Shown here one piece after another: positions 52,201-61,801 of a stretch of 64,000 bases of DNA. The translations under genes were made by a program, and so were the position numbers. Position 1 is the stretch's first letter. Each line of letters begins with the position of its first letter. Source of the stretch: Arthrospira sp. PCC 9108 (GTDB taxonomy: Bacteria > Cyanobacteriota > Cyanobacteriia > Cyanobacteriales > Microcoleaceae); NCBI GenBank assembly GCA_016745315.1, contig CP066886.1:2473501-2537500 (forward strand), given 5' to 3'. Under the pieces are notes generated by a model, which worked only from the letters and a program-made list of their open reading frames with translations, did no database searches and was not told the DNA's origin.

Positions 52201-52429
52201 TGCCAAGTCTCCCAAGCCCTGCGGTTGATTACGGTGGAGTATAAACAGGAGCTATATTTGAACTCCTATACGATATATAGTAACCGGAAAAAATGGGTTT
52301 TATAAAATTTTTGTACAAATTTTAACAATCTAGTTAACTATCTAGGTGGTCTGCTAAAATCGAGAATATGAGGACATTAACAAGGTGCCGAAACACCTTG
52401 TATAAATCAATTATCGTCTGTTTTGACCA

Positions 52430-52831
52430 TCAATTTTGATCAGTAGGCATATCTCGTGATGCCACCACATCGACACCTAAATCAAAAACATTAGATAAGA
52501 TGGTATCGCCGATATGAATCGGCGCGGTAACATTAACTTGCCGCAATTGCTGACATAATTCTATCACTTTTTCTTTCGGTATGGCAGCGGTGGTTTTTAC
52601 GGGTAATTTTGCCCAAATACCATTATTAACTCGGACTGTAGTTGTCACCATGCGACGGGGTTCGGTGTGTTCCTGTTTGGCATATTCTTCGCCTCGTTTA
52701 CAGGTGAAGCCTCGCACTTCGACAATGTGGCCATTATCTGCCTCGACTTCTAGGCGACATCCCAAAGGACAACCAATACATAGATAATGAGAAATGGTGG
52801 TTTCTGTGGTGGTTTCTGTGGTTTGATTCAT
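52430..52831 (-). CDS. DUF1667-family iron-sulfur-like protein
   Basis: A 133-residue protein with three N-terminal cysteines in CIGCPLGC and a fourth in GFTCKRGEEY, the DUF1667 pattern, which suggests an iron-sulfur site. It is last of three same-strand genes with an FAD oxidoreductase and a GlpA-like dehydrogenase. The same trio occurs together in other bacteria such as Thermotoga and Firmicutes, probably as one dehydrogenase complex passing electrons from FAD. Gap to the previous gene is 31 bp. Confidence 0.85.
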   Translation of the reverse strand: MNQTTETTTETTISHYLCIGCPLGCRLEVEADNGHIVEVRGFTCKRGEEYAKQEHTEPRRMVTTTVRVNNGIWAKLPVKTTAAIPKEKVIELCQQLRQVNVTAPIHIGDTILSNVFDLGVDVVASRDMPTDQN

Positions 52832-52862
52832 GGCTTTTTATTTATCCTAAAATTAGCTAAAT

Positions 52863-54128
52863 TTACTCAAGGGGGAGGATATCAATTGTTAAAGCCTCTC
52901 CGTGGAAATTCTGCAAAAACCGGGGTTTGACTTTCAGGTTGACCATTTCGGCGGGGAATACATACCGGAGTTTTTTCTCGTATATATCCCCAAGTTTTAA
53001 AATGCTTTCTTTGAGAGGACGACGCACTCGCATATAAACGGTATGCTCCCGATCGCTCGAAATGGTTTGAGGTACACAATAGGCGACATTTTCACCAGGA
53101 ATTAAACGGATATTATCCGTAGGGGGTCGATTTCCGGTTACATAGAATCCGGCATTTCGACCAGCTAATATGGCTTCTTGGCTGACAAAATCAACTAGAT
53201 CGTGAATGTGGACAACATTACCACAAGCAAAAACTCCATTTATAGAAGTTTCCATGGTGCTGCTAACCACTGGACCGCTGGTAACCGGATCAATTCGCAG
53301 TTGTAATTGACGAGATAGTTCGTTTTCGGGAATTAATCCAATCGATAATAACAGGGTGTCGCAGGGAACATACCAGCTTTGGTCGGCGAGGGGTTGTAGG
53401 TGTTCATTAACTGGCGCGACGGTGACTCCTTCAATGCGATCGCGTCCATGAATTTCTACTACTGTGGTAGATAGATATAGGGGGATATTAAAGTCCTGTA
53501 AACATTGCACAATGTTCCGGTTTAATCCGTTGGCGTGGGGCATTATTTCAAATACTCCCGCCACTTCTACCCCTTCCAGGGTTAGCCGTCTCGCCATAAT
53601 TAATCCGATATCCCCAGAACCCAGAATTACGGCTTTATTTCCTGGTAAAAATCCTAGTAAATTTACAAATCTTTGGGCTAACCCGGCGGTTAAGACTCCT
53701 GAACAGCGGGTTCCGGGGGTGCGAATAGCGCCACGAGTCCTTTCTCTCGCACCCATGGCTAAGACGGTGGCTTTGGCGGAAATGACCTGCACTCCCTGGC
53801 TTCCAGACATTAATTTAACTCGCCGATCGCCATCTATATCTAAAACATAGGCATCTGCTATAATGTCTATATCCTTGGCGATCGCTTGTTCTAAAAAACG
53901 TTGAGCATATTCAGGTCCGGTCAACTCTTCTTTAAAGTGTTGGAGTCCAAAACCGGGGTGAATACATTGTAATAAAATGCCTCCCGCTTCCTTTTCGCGA
54001 TCGACAATTAAAACTCGTTCAGCGCCAGACTCTTTCGCGCCTAACGCCGCCGCCATCCCAGCCGGTCCGCCGCCAACAACTACTACATCATAGTTGTTAT
54101 TTAGGTGCTTAATACTCTCAGTAATCAT
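52863..54128 (-). CDS. NAD(P)/FAD-dependent oxidoreductase
   Basis: A 421-residue flavoprotein: FAD-binding VVVVGGGPAGMAAALGAKES at the start, a second dinucleotide site AVILGSGDIGLIMARRL and VFACGNVVHIHDLVD near the end. It is like the HcnB/GlpA-linked oxidoreductases that work with DUF1667 proteins. It should transfer electrons between substrate FAD, NAD(P) and the DUF1667 partner. The ATG at 54128 is chosen; a TTG at 54155 would add nine residues. Between it and the previous gene is a palindromic element. Confidence 0.87.
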   Translation of the reverse strand: MITESIKHLNNNYDVVVVGGGPAGMAAALGAKESGAERVLIVDREKEAGGILLQCIHPGFGLQHFKEELTGPEYAQRFLEQAIAKDIDIIADAYVLDIDGDRRVKLMSGSQGVQVISAKATVLAMGARERTRGAIRTPGTRCSGVLTAGLAQRFVNLLGFLPGNKAVILGSGDIGLIMARRLTLEGVEVAGVFEIMPHANGLNRNIVQCLQDFNIPLYLSTTVVEIHGRDRIEGVTVAPVNEHLQPLADQSWYVPCDTLLLSIGLIPENELSRQLQLRIDPVTSGPVVSSTMETSINGVFACGNVVHIHDLVDFVSQEAILAGRNAGFYVTGNRPPTDNIRLIPGENVAYCVPQTISSDREHTVYMRVRRPLKESILKLGDIYEKKLRYVFPAEMVNLKVKPRFLQNFHGEALTIDILPLE

Positions 54129-54172
54129 GATAATTTTGTCAATTGCTAACAACAAAAAAAGACTAAATTTTG

Positions 54173-54226
54173 GGCGGGTTATATAGTCAATTTTTGTCGG
54201 TAGTAAGTAACCGACATTAACCCGCC
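54173..54226. repeat. nested palindrome with GGCGGGTT/AACCCGCC arms
   Basis: GGCGGGTT at 54173-54180 and AACCCGCC at 54219-54226 are exact complements; inside, GTCGGT 54196-54201 pairs with ACCGAC 54210-54215. The outer arms are the same as those of the 14-copy array at 29.2 kb, with an unrelated centre. It lies in the 150-bp gap between two genes of the three-gene oxidoreductase operon. Confidence 0.8.
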
Positions 54227-54278
54227 ATTTTTAGGCACAATAGGCTATGGGTTGTAATCAGTGTTAATTAGTGGGTAT

Positions 54279-55706
54279 TTATGAATGCTGTTCACGCACT
54301 ACCCAGGTATCGCCGCCACGTTTGGTAATTGCCGTCATGGGAATGTTATATTCCTCGCATAAAAGTTGCATACAGCGTCCTGTACAAAATCCCCCCTGAC
54401 AGCGACCCATTCCGGCGCGGGTGCGGAATTTAATGCCATCTAATGTTTTTGCGCCTCGGCTGATCGCATCGAGAATTTCACCCTCGGAAATTAACTCGCA
54501 CCGACAGATAATTCGACCATAGCTAGGGTTTTGCTTCACCAGTGCAATTTGTTCTTCTGTAGAAAGAGAGGCGAAATGAATGGGTTTAGGGACTGAGGAA
54601 ATAAAGCTATCTTTGGGGGCTAAGGATAAGCCTTCTTGTTGTAAAATATCCCTAACCATGGTGGCGATCGCTGGTGCTGCGGTTAGTCCTGGTGATTGAA
54701 TTCCCGCCACGTTAATAAAGCCGGGTTTCGCCGTAGTCCCAATGATAAAATCTTCTCCGTCTACTACGGCGCGGAGTCCCGCAAATTCAGCGATACAGTC
54801 CCTAGGACTAATCCCTGGGACGGTTTGGGTAACTGCATCAAAAACTTTTTTTCCCCCTTCGTGGGAGGTAGTTAAATCGGTCTTATCGTCCACCATTTCG
54901 GCCGTGGGACCCACCATTAAAGTGCCGTCATAGGTGGGGATGACTAAGATGCCTTTAGAAACGGCAGTAGGACAGGGAAAAATTACTCGTTTTACCAGTC
55001 CAATTAATCGCTTATCTAGGAGATATTCTTCACCTTTGCGGGGTTTGATGGTAAAGGTACGCACTCCCGCAAATTCAGCGATCGCATCTGCATAGAGTCC
55101 AGCCGCATTAATCACAAAACGAGTATTAAATTCCCCTCTGGGGGTATGGATAACCCAGTTATGATCAGGGGTTTGATTAACTGCTGTAACTGGGCAATTT
55201 GTAAATAGATTTAAGCCGTTTATACAGGCATTTTCAATTAAGGCAAAACAAGCCTCGTAGGGATTAATTACCCCAGTTGTGGGCGCATATAAAGCAGCGA
55301 TCGCCTCTGATGTTAGGTGAGGCTCTTCTTTTCGTAGGCGTTCTTGTTGCCAAATTTCTAAGCCGGGAACTCCTTTAGATTCCCCTTGTTTTTGCAATTT
55401 TTCTAGTGTCGGTATTTGGTCTTCTGTCAAGGCGACAGTAAGTTCTCCAATGCGTTTAAAACCAAACCCTAATTCTTCGCAGATGGTATCCCACATTTGG
55501 TTTCCTTCCCATTCTAGCTTACCTTTCAGGGTATCAGGGGAACTGTGATGTCCACCGTGAATAATACCGCTGTTGGCTTTGCTGGTTCCGAAACCGACCT
55601 CTGCTTCCGATTCAATTAGGGCGACTCGAATCGCATACCGCATCAATTCTCGCGCAATGGTGCATCCGGTTACACCACCACCGATAATGATTGCATCATA
55701 CAACAT
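54279..55706 (-). CDS. GlpA-like glycerol-3-phosphate dehydrogenase family flavoprotein
   Basis: A 475-residue protein with FAD-binding DAIIIGGGVTGCTIARELMR, GFGTSKANSGIIHGGHH (substrate region) and a C-terminal BFD-like [2Fe-2S] domain: CRCELISEGEILDAI and GMGRCQGGFCTGRC. It resembles anaerobic G3P dehydrogenase subunit A, or 2-hydroxyacid oxidases such as LhgO. It is followed by an FAD oxidoreductase and a DUF1667 protein, so it likely forms an electron-passing complex oxidising G3P or a similar substrate. This set is not typical of cyanobacteria and may have been acquired. Confidence 0.85.
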   Translation of the reverse strand: MLYDAIIIGGGVTGCTIARELMRYAIRVALIESEAEVGFGTSKANSGIIHGGHHSSPDTLKGKLEWEGNQMWDTICEELGFGFKRIGELTVALTEDQIPTLEKLQKQGESKGVPGLEIWQQERLRKEEPHLTSEAIAALYAPTTGVINPYEACFALIENACINGLNLFTNCPVTAVNQTPDHNWVIHTPRGEFNTRFVINAAGLYADAIAEFAGVRTFTIKPRKGEEYLLDKRLIGLVKRVIFPCPTAVSKGILVIPTYDGTLMVGPTAEMVDDKTDLTTSHEGGKKVFDAVTQTVPGISPRDCIAEFAGLRAVVDGEDFIIGTTAKPGFINVAGIQSPGLTAAPAIATMVRDILQQEGLSLAPKDSFISSVPKPIHFASLSTEEQIALVKQNPSYGRIICRCELISEGEILDAISRGAKTLDGIKFRTRAGMGRCQGGFCTGRCMQLLCEEYNIPMTAITKRGGDTWVVREQHS

Positions 55707-56000
55707 GATCCTATCCTGTAAGTGTTTGCTTGTGGGTCATACAGTGTTTAATCAATTGAAATTTTTAGTCAATCAAACTGCTAAATCTGGTTAAGCTGTG
55801 GATATCAGTTTCTGGCTGCTACAGCCGCGATCGCATGGATCTTAAAACTGAATCCTCTATCTTCAGTGTAGGATCATATTGATGATTTGTCATCGGTATT
55901 TAGGTTAAGTATTTTTAAGCGCCATTATTCAACCCGAGTTAGTTTATATTGTCATTTATGGTATAATTAATCCTGCAAAATTCATCAATAAACAAATTTA

Positions 56001-56618
56001 ATGTGCATTAATATTAAAAACATTAACTCTTTACCGGCACTTAATTCAGCCATGGATCAAGGTCTTTATCCTACTGTATATGAGTGTTTTTCCGCCCCAC
56101 CTTTTAACGAAAAAGTAACCCAAAAAAAAGTAAAATTTTACTTCCAAAAATATATCGAATCCGGTATTTTATACTTAGCTTATTCTGACGCAACCCCCAT
56201 GGGATTTATTGCCACCCTTCCCTTAACCGAAACCGCCAACATAGGAGAGTTAGAATTTTTTGAGACTTGGGGATATATAAACAACCAAAAAGTTAATCTA
56301 AATTCGGATTTATTTACTCAGCAAACCGGACTCAGCATTGATAAATTATACTATATCGCTGATTTAGGTGTAGCCATTAATTACCGTCAGCAAGGCATCG
56401 CCAAACGACTGTTTAAAACCTTATTTGGTCATTTATCAGATAACATTGGTTATATATTGAGAACTACGGCTAACCCTGAATATGCTTATTTACCTGATTT
56501 TTATCAAAAGTTGGGGTTTGAAATGATGCCAATTACTCAAAGTGTTGAGTATTATAATTGTCAAAATCAATTAATCCAAGATAGCCGTTTAATTTTAGTC
56601 AAATTACCTAACGATTAA
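56001..56618 (+). CDS. GNAT-family N-acetyltransferase
   Basis: A 205-residue protein. The acetyl-CoA site is DLGVAINYRQQGIAKRLFKT (R/Q-x-x-G-x-A), followed by LRTTANPEYAYLPDFYQKLG (motif B). The N-terminal part is variable and holds the acceptor specificity, which cannot be told. A TATAAT lies at 55962-55967. Its 3' end overlaps the convergent permease gene by 11 bp. The 294 bp before it contain no gene. Confidence 0.85.
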   Translation: MCINIKNINSLPALNSAMDQGLYPTVYECFSAPPFNEKVTQKKVKFYFQKYIESGILYLAYSDATPMGFIATLPLTETANIGELEFFETWGYINNQKVNLNSDLFTQQTGLSIDKLYYIADLGVAINYRQQGIAKRLFKTLFGHLSDNIGYILRTTANPEYAYLPDFYQKLGFEMMPITQSVEYYNCQNQLIQDSRLILVKLPND

Positions 56619-57504
56619 TTAAATTTTTGATTTCCTTAAAAAGTGGCGGTTCTTTAGATATCTTAACCGGGTGGGTTAGCAGTCCTTCACTGGGGCTAAA
56701 TAAAAATGCCATCAGGAATAAACCAGAAGCCACTAAGACAATGGCTGGACCGGAAGGCAAGTTATAGAAATAACTCAGATACATTCCACTGATACTAGAA
56801 CCCACGCCAATTAACACGCCTAAAATCATCACATGATGCAAACGATTAACTAATAAATAAGCTGTGGCTGATGGTGTAATTAATAAGGATAAAACTAAGA
56901 TGACTCCTACAGCTTTAAGACTGGCAACAATAGTTAAGGAAATTAACATCATTAACCCTAAATTTAACAGGTTTACAGGTAAGCCAGCCGCCTCTGCGCC
57001 CTGGGGGTCAAAGGTATAAAACAATAATTCTTTATAAATTAGGAACACGACGAATAAGACAATGGCAGCAATAATGATTGTATCCCGGACATCGGAGGCT
57101 GTAACTCCCAAGATATTGCCAAAGAGAAAATGATTCAAGTCGATTTTATTATCTTTTTGAATGATGGTAATTAGGGTAATTCCCAAAGCAAAAAAGCCGG
57201 AAAAAACAATCCCCATGGCTGCGTCTTCTTTGATTTTGCAGTGGGTGCGAATTATTTCGATTAATACTGTACTTAATACCGCAGCGACAAACGCACCTAC
57301 AAAAATATTAAACCCTAAAATAAAGGCGATCGCTAATCCAGGCAAAACTGAATGGCTGATGGCATCCCCTAATAAAGCCAGCCGCTGCACCATTAAATAA
57401 CTACCCACTACGGCACAAATTAACCCCACCAATATAGCAATAGTGAGCGATCGCTGCATAAAACCATATTGCAAAGGTTCTATTAATATTTCCCAAACTA
57501 TCAT
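56608..57504 (-). CDS. mntB: metal ABC transporter permease (Mn/Zn family)
   Basis: A 298-residue membrane protein with about eight to nine helices and the family pattern MVQRLALLGDAISHSVLPG and AEAAGLPVNLLNLGLMMLIS. This is the ZnuB/MntB/SitCD permease. It is 103 bp downstream of the ATPase gene, with the binding protein divergent, so the three make one transporter. Manganese is inferred from similarity to cyanobacterial MntCAB, where Mn is essential for photosystem II; zinc cannot be ruled out. Confidence 0.9.
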   Translation of the reverse strand: MIVWEILIEPLQYGFMQRSLTIAILVGLICAVVGSYLMVQRLALLGDAISHSVLPGLAIAFILGFNIFVGAFVAAVLSTVLIEIIRTHCKIKEDAAMGIVFSGFFALGITLITIIQKDNKIDLNHFLFGNILGVTASDVRDTIIIAAIVLFVVFLIYKELLFYTFDPQGAEAAGLPVNLLNLGLMMLISLTIVASLKAVGVILVLSLLITPSATAYLLVNRLHHVMILGVLIGVGSSISGMYLSYFYNLPSGPAIVLVASGLFLMAFLFSPSEGLLTHPVKISKEPPLFKEIKNLINR

Positions 57505-57607
57505 ATTTATACTGTCTCTTATATCTTCGGAAACCGGTTTTTTTGAACTGGATTAAGATATCAAAAAAATCGGTTAATCCCCTTTAATAGATAATTAAAA
57601 AACGCCA

Positions 57608-58417
57608 TCAAGCTGCATGGTCTGAGAAAAACATGACCCTACCACCATAGGCATGATCAAGATTTTCCTGAGTTAAGACAGCTTCCCTAGTTCCGGCGGC
57701 GATTAGTTCTTTGTTTAGCAGAATCAAATCATCAAAATTGGTAATTGATTTACCCAAGTCGTGATTAATTACTAACACAATTTTACCGGAAGCGGCTAAC
57801 TCCCTAAAAATACTAAAAATCACATTTTCAGTTTTTTGATCAATACCCGCAAAGGGTTCATCAAAGCAGAAAACTTCCGCCTGTTGCGCTAAAGATCTAG
57901 CTAAGAAAACCCGCTGCTGTTGACCTCCCGAAAGTTGACCAATAGGACGCGCGCTATAGGTTTCCATTCCTACCCGTTGTAAGGCTTGGGTAGCCAAGCG
58001 GCGACTGACCCCCGAAAAGCCTCGAAACCAACCAGTTTGGCGTACTCTTCCCATCATTACTACATCCCAAACTGTGGCAGGATAAGTCCAGTCTATCTGC
58101 GATCGCTGAGGGACGTAGGCGACGCGGTGGCGTTGTTGACTCAGGGGACGCTCACCGAAAATTGCAGGGCTTCCTGTGGCAGGAATCAGCCCCAAAATAG
58201 CTTTTAACAAGGTACTCTTACCCGCACCATTGGGTCCAATAATTCCGGTTAGCCGTCCTGGGTTCACTTGTAGGTTAATGTCCCGCAGTGCTTCAACCCC
58301 TCGGTACTGTACCCCAAGGTTACTGATGATAATACTCATATCCGCTGAAACCTTCTTATTCAAGGAGTTGTGGGCAATTTTGAGAGTATCCATAACTATG
58401 ATTTTCGATCGCTTCAT
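57608..58417 (-). CDS. mntA: metal ABC transporter ATP-binding protein (Mn/Zn family)
   Basis: A 269-residue ATPase with Walker A GPNGAGKSTLLKAILG, signature LSGGQQQRVFLARSLAQQ, Walker B VFCFDEPFAGID and switch VLVINHDLG. The ATG at 58417 gives a 26-residue leader before the conserved start; ATG 58339 (MSIIISNLGVQ) would be the compact form and may be the real start. It pairs with the permease downstream and the divergent binding protein. Confidence 0.9.
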   Translation of the reverse strand: MKRSKIIVMDTLKIAHNSLNKKVSADMSIIISNLGVQYRGVEALRDINLQVNPGRLTGIIGPNGAGKSTLLKAILGLIPATGSPAIFGERPLSQQRHRVAYVPQRSQIDWTYPATVWDVVMMGRVRQTGWFRGFSGVSRRLATQALQRVGMETYSARPIGQLSGGQQQRVFLARSLAQQAEVFCFDEPFAGIDQKTENVIFSIFRELAASGKIVLVINHDLGKSITNFDDLILLNKELIAAGTREAVLTQENLDHAYGGRVMFFSDHAA

Positions 58418-58435
58418 GTCAAGAATAGCACAAAA

Positions 58436-58458
58436 ATGAAATAATTATGAAATAATTT
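58436..58458. promoter_or_regulatory. 11-bp direct repeats in the metal transporter promoter
   Basis: ATGAAATAATT occurs at 58436-58446 and again directly at 58447-58457, then partial ATGAAAACAAA and ATGAAAAGG follow. Repeats spaced one helical turn apart suit an OmpR-type response regulator. In cyanobacteria mnt genes are repressed by ManR in high Mn, so these are candidate ManR sites. Inference from position and spacing. Confidence 0.4.
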
Positions 58459-58489
58459 ATGAAAACAAAATGAAAAGGAGTAAGTACAA

Positions 58490-59416
58490 ATGGCTAGACC
58501 AATGGCTAAGGGGTTAGGTGTAGTTGGGTTGTTGTGTGGGCTGTTGCTGGGGGGTTGTCAGTCGCCGTCGGTGGTTTCTACTGGGGATGAAATGCCGAAA
58601 GTGGTATCTACTACGACTATTATTGCCGATTTAACTGAAGCGATCGCCTCTGAGCAAATTCAACATACAAGCCTTTTACAGCCGGGGGTAGATCCTCATA
58701 TTTATGAACCTGTCCCCCAAGATAGTATAGCCTTAGAAAACGCTGACCTAATTCTGTATAATGGCTATAATTTGGAACCCGGTTTAATTAGGTTAATTGA
58801 AGCGGTGGGACAAAGAGCCAGAAGAGTGGCAGTTGCTGAGTTTATCACTCCCTTAAATACTGAAGAAAATGGAGAGATCGAACCGGATCCCCATGTGTGG
58901 GGAAATGTGCAAAATGCGATCGTCATGGCTGAGGTAATTCGGGATGAATTAATAGCACTATCCCCAGATGATCGGCAGATATTTACAGATAATGCAGAAC
59001 AGCTTATTGAGGAGTTGGAAAAACTGCATATTTGGATTGGTGAACAAATTGCCACAATTCCTAGCGATCGCCGTTATCTGGTCACCACCCATGATGCTTT
59101 TCAATATTACGCCGCCGCCTATGGTTTAACTGTACCCGGAACCTTAATAGGTATCAGCACCGAAGAACAACCTAGCGCCCAAACTGTGCGGAATTTAGCA
59201 GAGGAAATCCGCCGCCACCGAGTCCCTGCTATTTTTGCCGAAACCACACTTAATCCCCAATTAATTAGGGCGGTCGCAGAAGAAGCCGGGGTGGAATTAG
59301 CCCCCCAAGAATTATATTCCGATTCTATTGGCGCACCTGGTTCCCAAGGGGATAGTTATGTTAGAATGATGGAAGCCAATACTAGGGCGATCGTAGAAGC
59401 CCTCGGCGACAACTAA
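58490..59416 (+). CDS. mntC: metal-binding lipoprotein of Mn/Zn ABC transporter
   Basis: A 308-residue ZnuA/MntC-family binding protein with lipobox LLLGGC (Cys23), so anchored outside the plasma membrane. Metal ligands appear in DPHIYEP (His70), DPHVWGNVQNA, FAETTLNP (Glu) and YSDSIGAPG (Asp); the short loop between the first and second His without a His-rich stretch favours Mn over Zn. It is divergent from the ATPase and permease genes, with a 72-bp shared promoter region carrying direct repeats. Confidence 0.9.
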   Translation: MARPMAKGLGVVGLLCGLLLGGCQSPSVVSTGDEMPKVVSTTTIIADLTEAIASEQIQHTSLLQPGVDPHIYEPVPQDSIALENADLILYNGYNLEPGLIRLIEAVGQRARRVAVAEFITPLNTEENGEIEPDPHVWGNVQNAIVMAEVIRDELIALSPDDRQIFTDNAEQLIEELEKLHIWIGEQIATIPSDRRYLVTTHDAFQYYAAAYGLTVPGTLIGISTEEQPSAQTVRNLAEEIRRHRVPAIFAETTLNPQLIRAVAEEAGVELAPQELYSDSIGAPGSQGDSYVRMMEANTRAIVEALGDN

Positions 59417-59479
59417 TTCACTAGGGCAGGTAGGGGCAGGTTTCTAACCCGTCTCCGCCTGCTGCTGGTCGCTATTCTC

Positions 59480-61501
59480 CTAAACCGCTGGTTCCGTGGC
59501 TGGGCCAATAATCTCCTGGAATTGAATCACGTCTTGGCGTGGGTCAGAATGGGTCACTTTTACCTCAAAGCGATCGCCAAGTGCTATGTCGCGGTTAAAC
59601 CGCATTGGTAACTCTAACCCTAATTCCTCCAGCATCACCAAACCTAAATTACTATCCTCCCGCAACCACCGCAGCAAAATAGCTTCCCACACCTCATCAG
59701 CTTGACGACGCAAATATTCCAAACTCCAATAGCGGTTCGTCTCCCGTTCCACCTTCGAGGCTTCCTTCACCGCCGGACCAAGGCTCATCACCATTTCCTG
59801 CATTTGTTCCACCGAAAAAGCTGGCTCTTCTCCCCGTAAATGAGCCTTAATCTGGAAGTGAGCCAATAGATCGCTATAACGCCTAATGGGGGAAGTCACC
59901 TGCGTATAAGTTTCCAAGGCTAAACTTGCATGGCGAGCCGGAGTCAAGCTAACCTCACTACGAGGCATATAACGACGCAATGCACAGGCTCTTACCGCTC
60001 CGGCTGGTAGTTGCAGCAGTTCCTCTTCCGGGGGTAGTTCTGGTTGAGGCTGGCTGCGATAGGGTAATGCTAAATTATGCTCCTGACCGTAGCGAGCAGC
60101 TACCTCCCCAGTTAAAATCATCATTTCTGCCACCATTTGGCGAGACAGAGAATCATCAAGGAGTTTAACAATTACCTCATCCCCGTCCACCTTAATCATA
60201 GATTCAGGCATATAAATACTAATAGCCCCTTGGGAGGAACGCCATTGTTGCCGAAGTTTCGCGAACTTTCCTAAAATCTCGATTTCTGGTTCAGCCTTAA
60301 TACCCAAGTGCAGCATCTCATCGACATCATCATAGGTGAGGCGGTAGGTAGGTTTGATGATGCTGGTATGAATGCTATAATCCTTCACGCTGCCATCTTC
60401 ATTCAGCACTACCCCGAAGCTCAAGGCACAGCAAATTTTACCCTGCACCAAACTCATCGGCCCCGTGGCTAGTTCTGAGGGGAACATGGGAATCATCCCC
60501 GTGGGTAGGTAAACGCTGGTAGTCCTGCGCCGCGCTTCTAGGTCTAGTTCATCTCCCGGTTGAATTAGACGGGTAGGATCAGCAATGTGAATCCAAATCT
60601 TTTGGGTTCCGTCTTCGAGAAATTCTAGGCTAACTCCATCATCAATTTCGCGGGTGCTTTCGTCGTCAATGGTATAGACCTTCAGATGAGTTAGATCGAA
60701 CCGACGATCTTGATCTGGGTCAGGTTGGGGAGATTGGAGATAATATTGAGCCACGTCTAGGACCTTTGCGGGAAACTGGGTTGGGATCTGACTGCGCCAC
60801 AGGGAAAGGTTCTCATGCAGACTCCATATCCCCAAGTCTACCAACAATTGAAAAGAGGCACTGGGAGTTTGAGGGCGATTAAGACTGCTTAGGGTTTCTA
60901 AGGCGGGTCCCGTATGGGATGCTTCCTCCCCGTACAGAGCAAAACGTTCCAAAGCATCGAGGCGGGCGCGATCGCTCCCCTGCCATTCTACCACCTCTCC
61001 CCCTAGACATTGTTCAACTCGCTGCCAAAATAGTTGGGTTTCCTGTTCCCGTTGCTGTTCAACTTCCTGTTGATGTTTGATTTCTGCTACTTGGTTAGGA
61101 GGGCGAGGTTCATAGCGATCGCCCTTCTGTTTAAAGTAGAGTTTATCATTGCATAGCAACAAGTGGCTGGCATAACATTGAGCCGGAGTTTCCTCCGAAA
61201 ATAGCAACAATGCCATTCCTGTGGGATCGACTGTTTCCCCCTCTTCAATCAAAATCTCCCAGGCTATCTCTAAACTAGCTGGATCTAGATAGGGTTGTAT
61301 TTCTTCATAAAAAGAGGGAATATCAGCAGGACGATAAGTCGTTCCCCCTACCTCATAGGTAATTTGTCTGGGATGAACGGTATGGGAATTTCCCTGGTCA
61401 TCAACTAAGATCCAGTGCTTTTTTCCTTCAGGGCGAGCTACCACAGCGAGACGGCGCTCCCCATGTATACGGAATTCAACTAAAGTTCCCTTTTCCACCA
61501 A
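59480..61501 (-). CDS. ribonuclease II/R family exoribonuclease
   Basis: A 673-residue RNB enzyme that degrades RNA 3' to 5'. The RNB domain (about 260-590) has the catalytic acids in TIDDESTREIDDGVS and RIRRYSDL-type end seen as VTSPIRRYSDLLAHF. The N-terminal segment is unlike the cold-shock domains of E. coli RNase R, and the S1 end is short (LGDRFEVKVTHSDPRQD); this is the cyanobacterial form. It lies 5 bp after rpsR, an arrangement typical of cyanobacteria, so it is translated with the ribosomal proteins. The 63 bp toward mntC hold a GGGCAGG/CCTGC stem that may end both genes. Confidence 0.9.
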   Translation of the reverse strand: MVEKGTLVEFRIHGERRLAVVARPEGKKHWILVDDQGNSHTVHPRQITYEVGGTTYRPADIPSFYEEIQPYLDPASLEIAWEILIEEGETVDPTGMALLLFSEETPAQCYASHLLLCNDKLYFKQKGDRYEPRPPNQVAEIKHQQEVEQQREQETQLFWQRVEQCLGGEVVEWQGSDRARLDALERFALYGEEASHTGPALETLSSLNRPQTPSASFQLLVDLGIWSLHENLSLWRSQIPTQFPAKVLDVAQYYLQSPQPDPDQDRRFDLTHLKVYTIDDESTREIDDGVSLEFLEDGTQKIWIHIADPTRLIQPGDELDLEARRRTTSVYLPTGMIPMFPSELATGPMSLVQGKICCALSFGVVLNEDGSVKDYSIHTSIIKPTYRLTYDDVDEMLHLGIKAEPEIEILGKFAKLRQQWRSSQGAISIYMPESMIKVDGDEVIVKLLDDSLSRQMVAEMMILTGEVAARYGQEHNLALPYRSQPQPELPPEEELLQLPAGAVRACALRRYMPRSEVSLTPARHASLALETYTQVTSPIRRYSDLLAHFQIKAHLRGEEPAFSVEQMQEMVMSLGPAVKEASKVERETNRYWSLEYLRRQADEVWEAILLRWLREDSNLGLVMLEELGLELPMRFNRDIALGDRFEVKVTHSDPRQDVIQFQEIIGPATEPAV

Positions 61502-61506
61502 TTCAA

Positions 61507-61722
61507 TCAGCCTTCTTTATTGACAAAGGGCAGCATGGCTAAAATTCTAGCCCGTTTGATCGCTTTTGTCAGGTCTCGTTGTTGTTTACAGGTTAAACCG
61601 GTAATGCGCCGGGGTAGAATTTTGCCCCGTTCGGTCATAAACTTTTTCAACAACTCGATGTTTTTATAATCAATGGGGGTTTTCGGATCAATCGGCGAAA
61701 CTTGGCGACGGAAATAGCTCAT
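61507..61722 (-). CDS. rpsR: 30S ribosomal protein S18
   Basis: A 71-residue basic protein with the S18 core IDYKNIELLKKFMTERGKIL and RRITGLTCKQQRDLTKAIKR. It sits on the 30S platform with S6. Second of the rpmG-rpsR-RNase set; 79 bp after rpmG. Confidence 0.97.
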   Translation of the reverse strand: MSYFRRQVSPIDPKTPIDYKNIELLKKFMTERGKILPRRITGLTCKQQRDLTKAIKRARILAMLPFVNKEG

Positions 61723-61801
61723 GGGCTTTGACTCCTGTTGGTTTAATGGATGATTCTAGGTTCATGGGGATGACTACTCTCCCACCAGTCATCTGAAAGC
61801 A

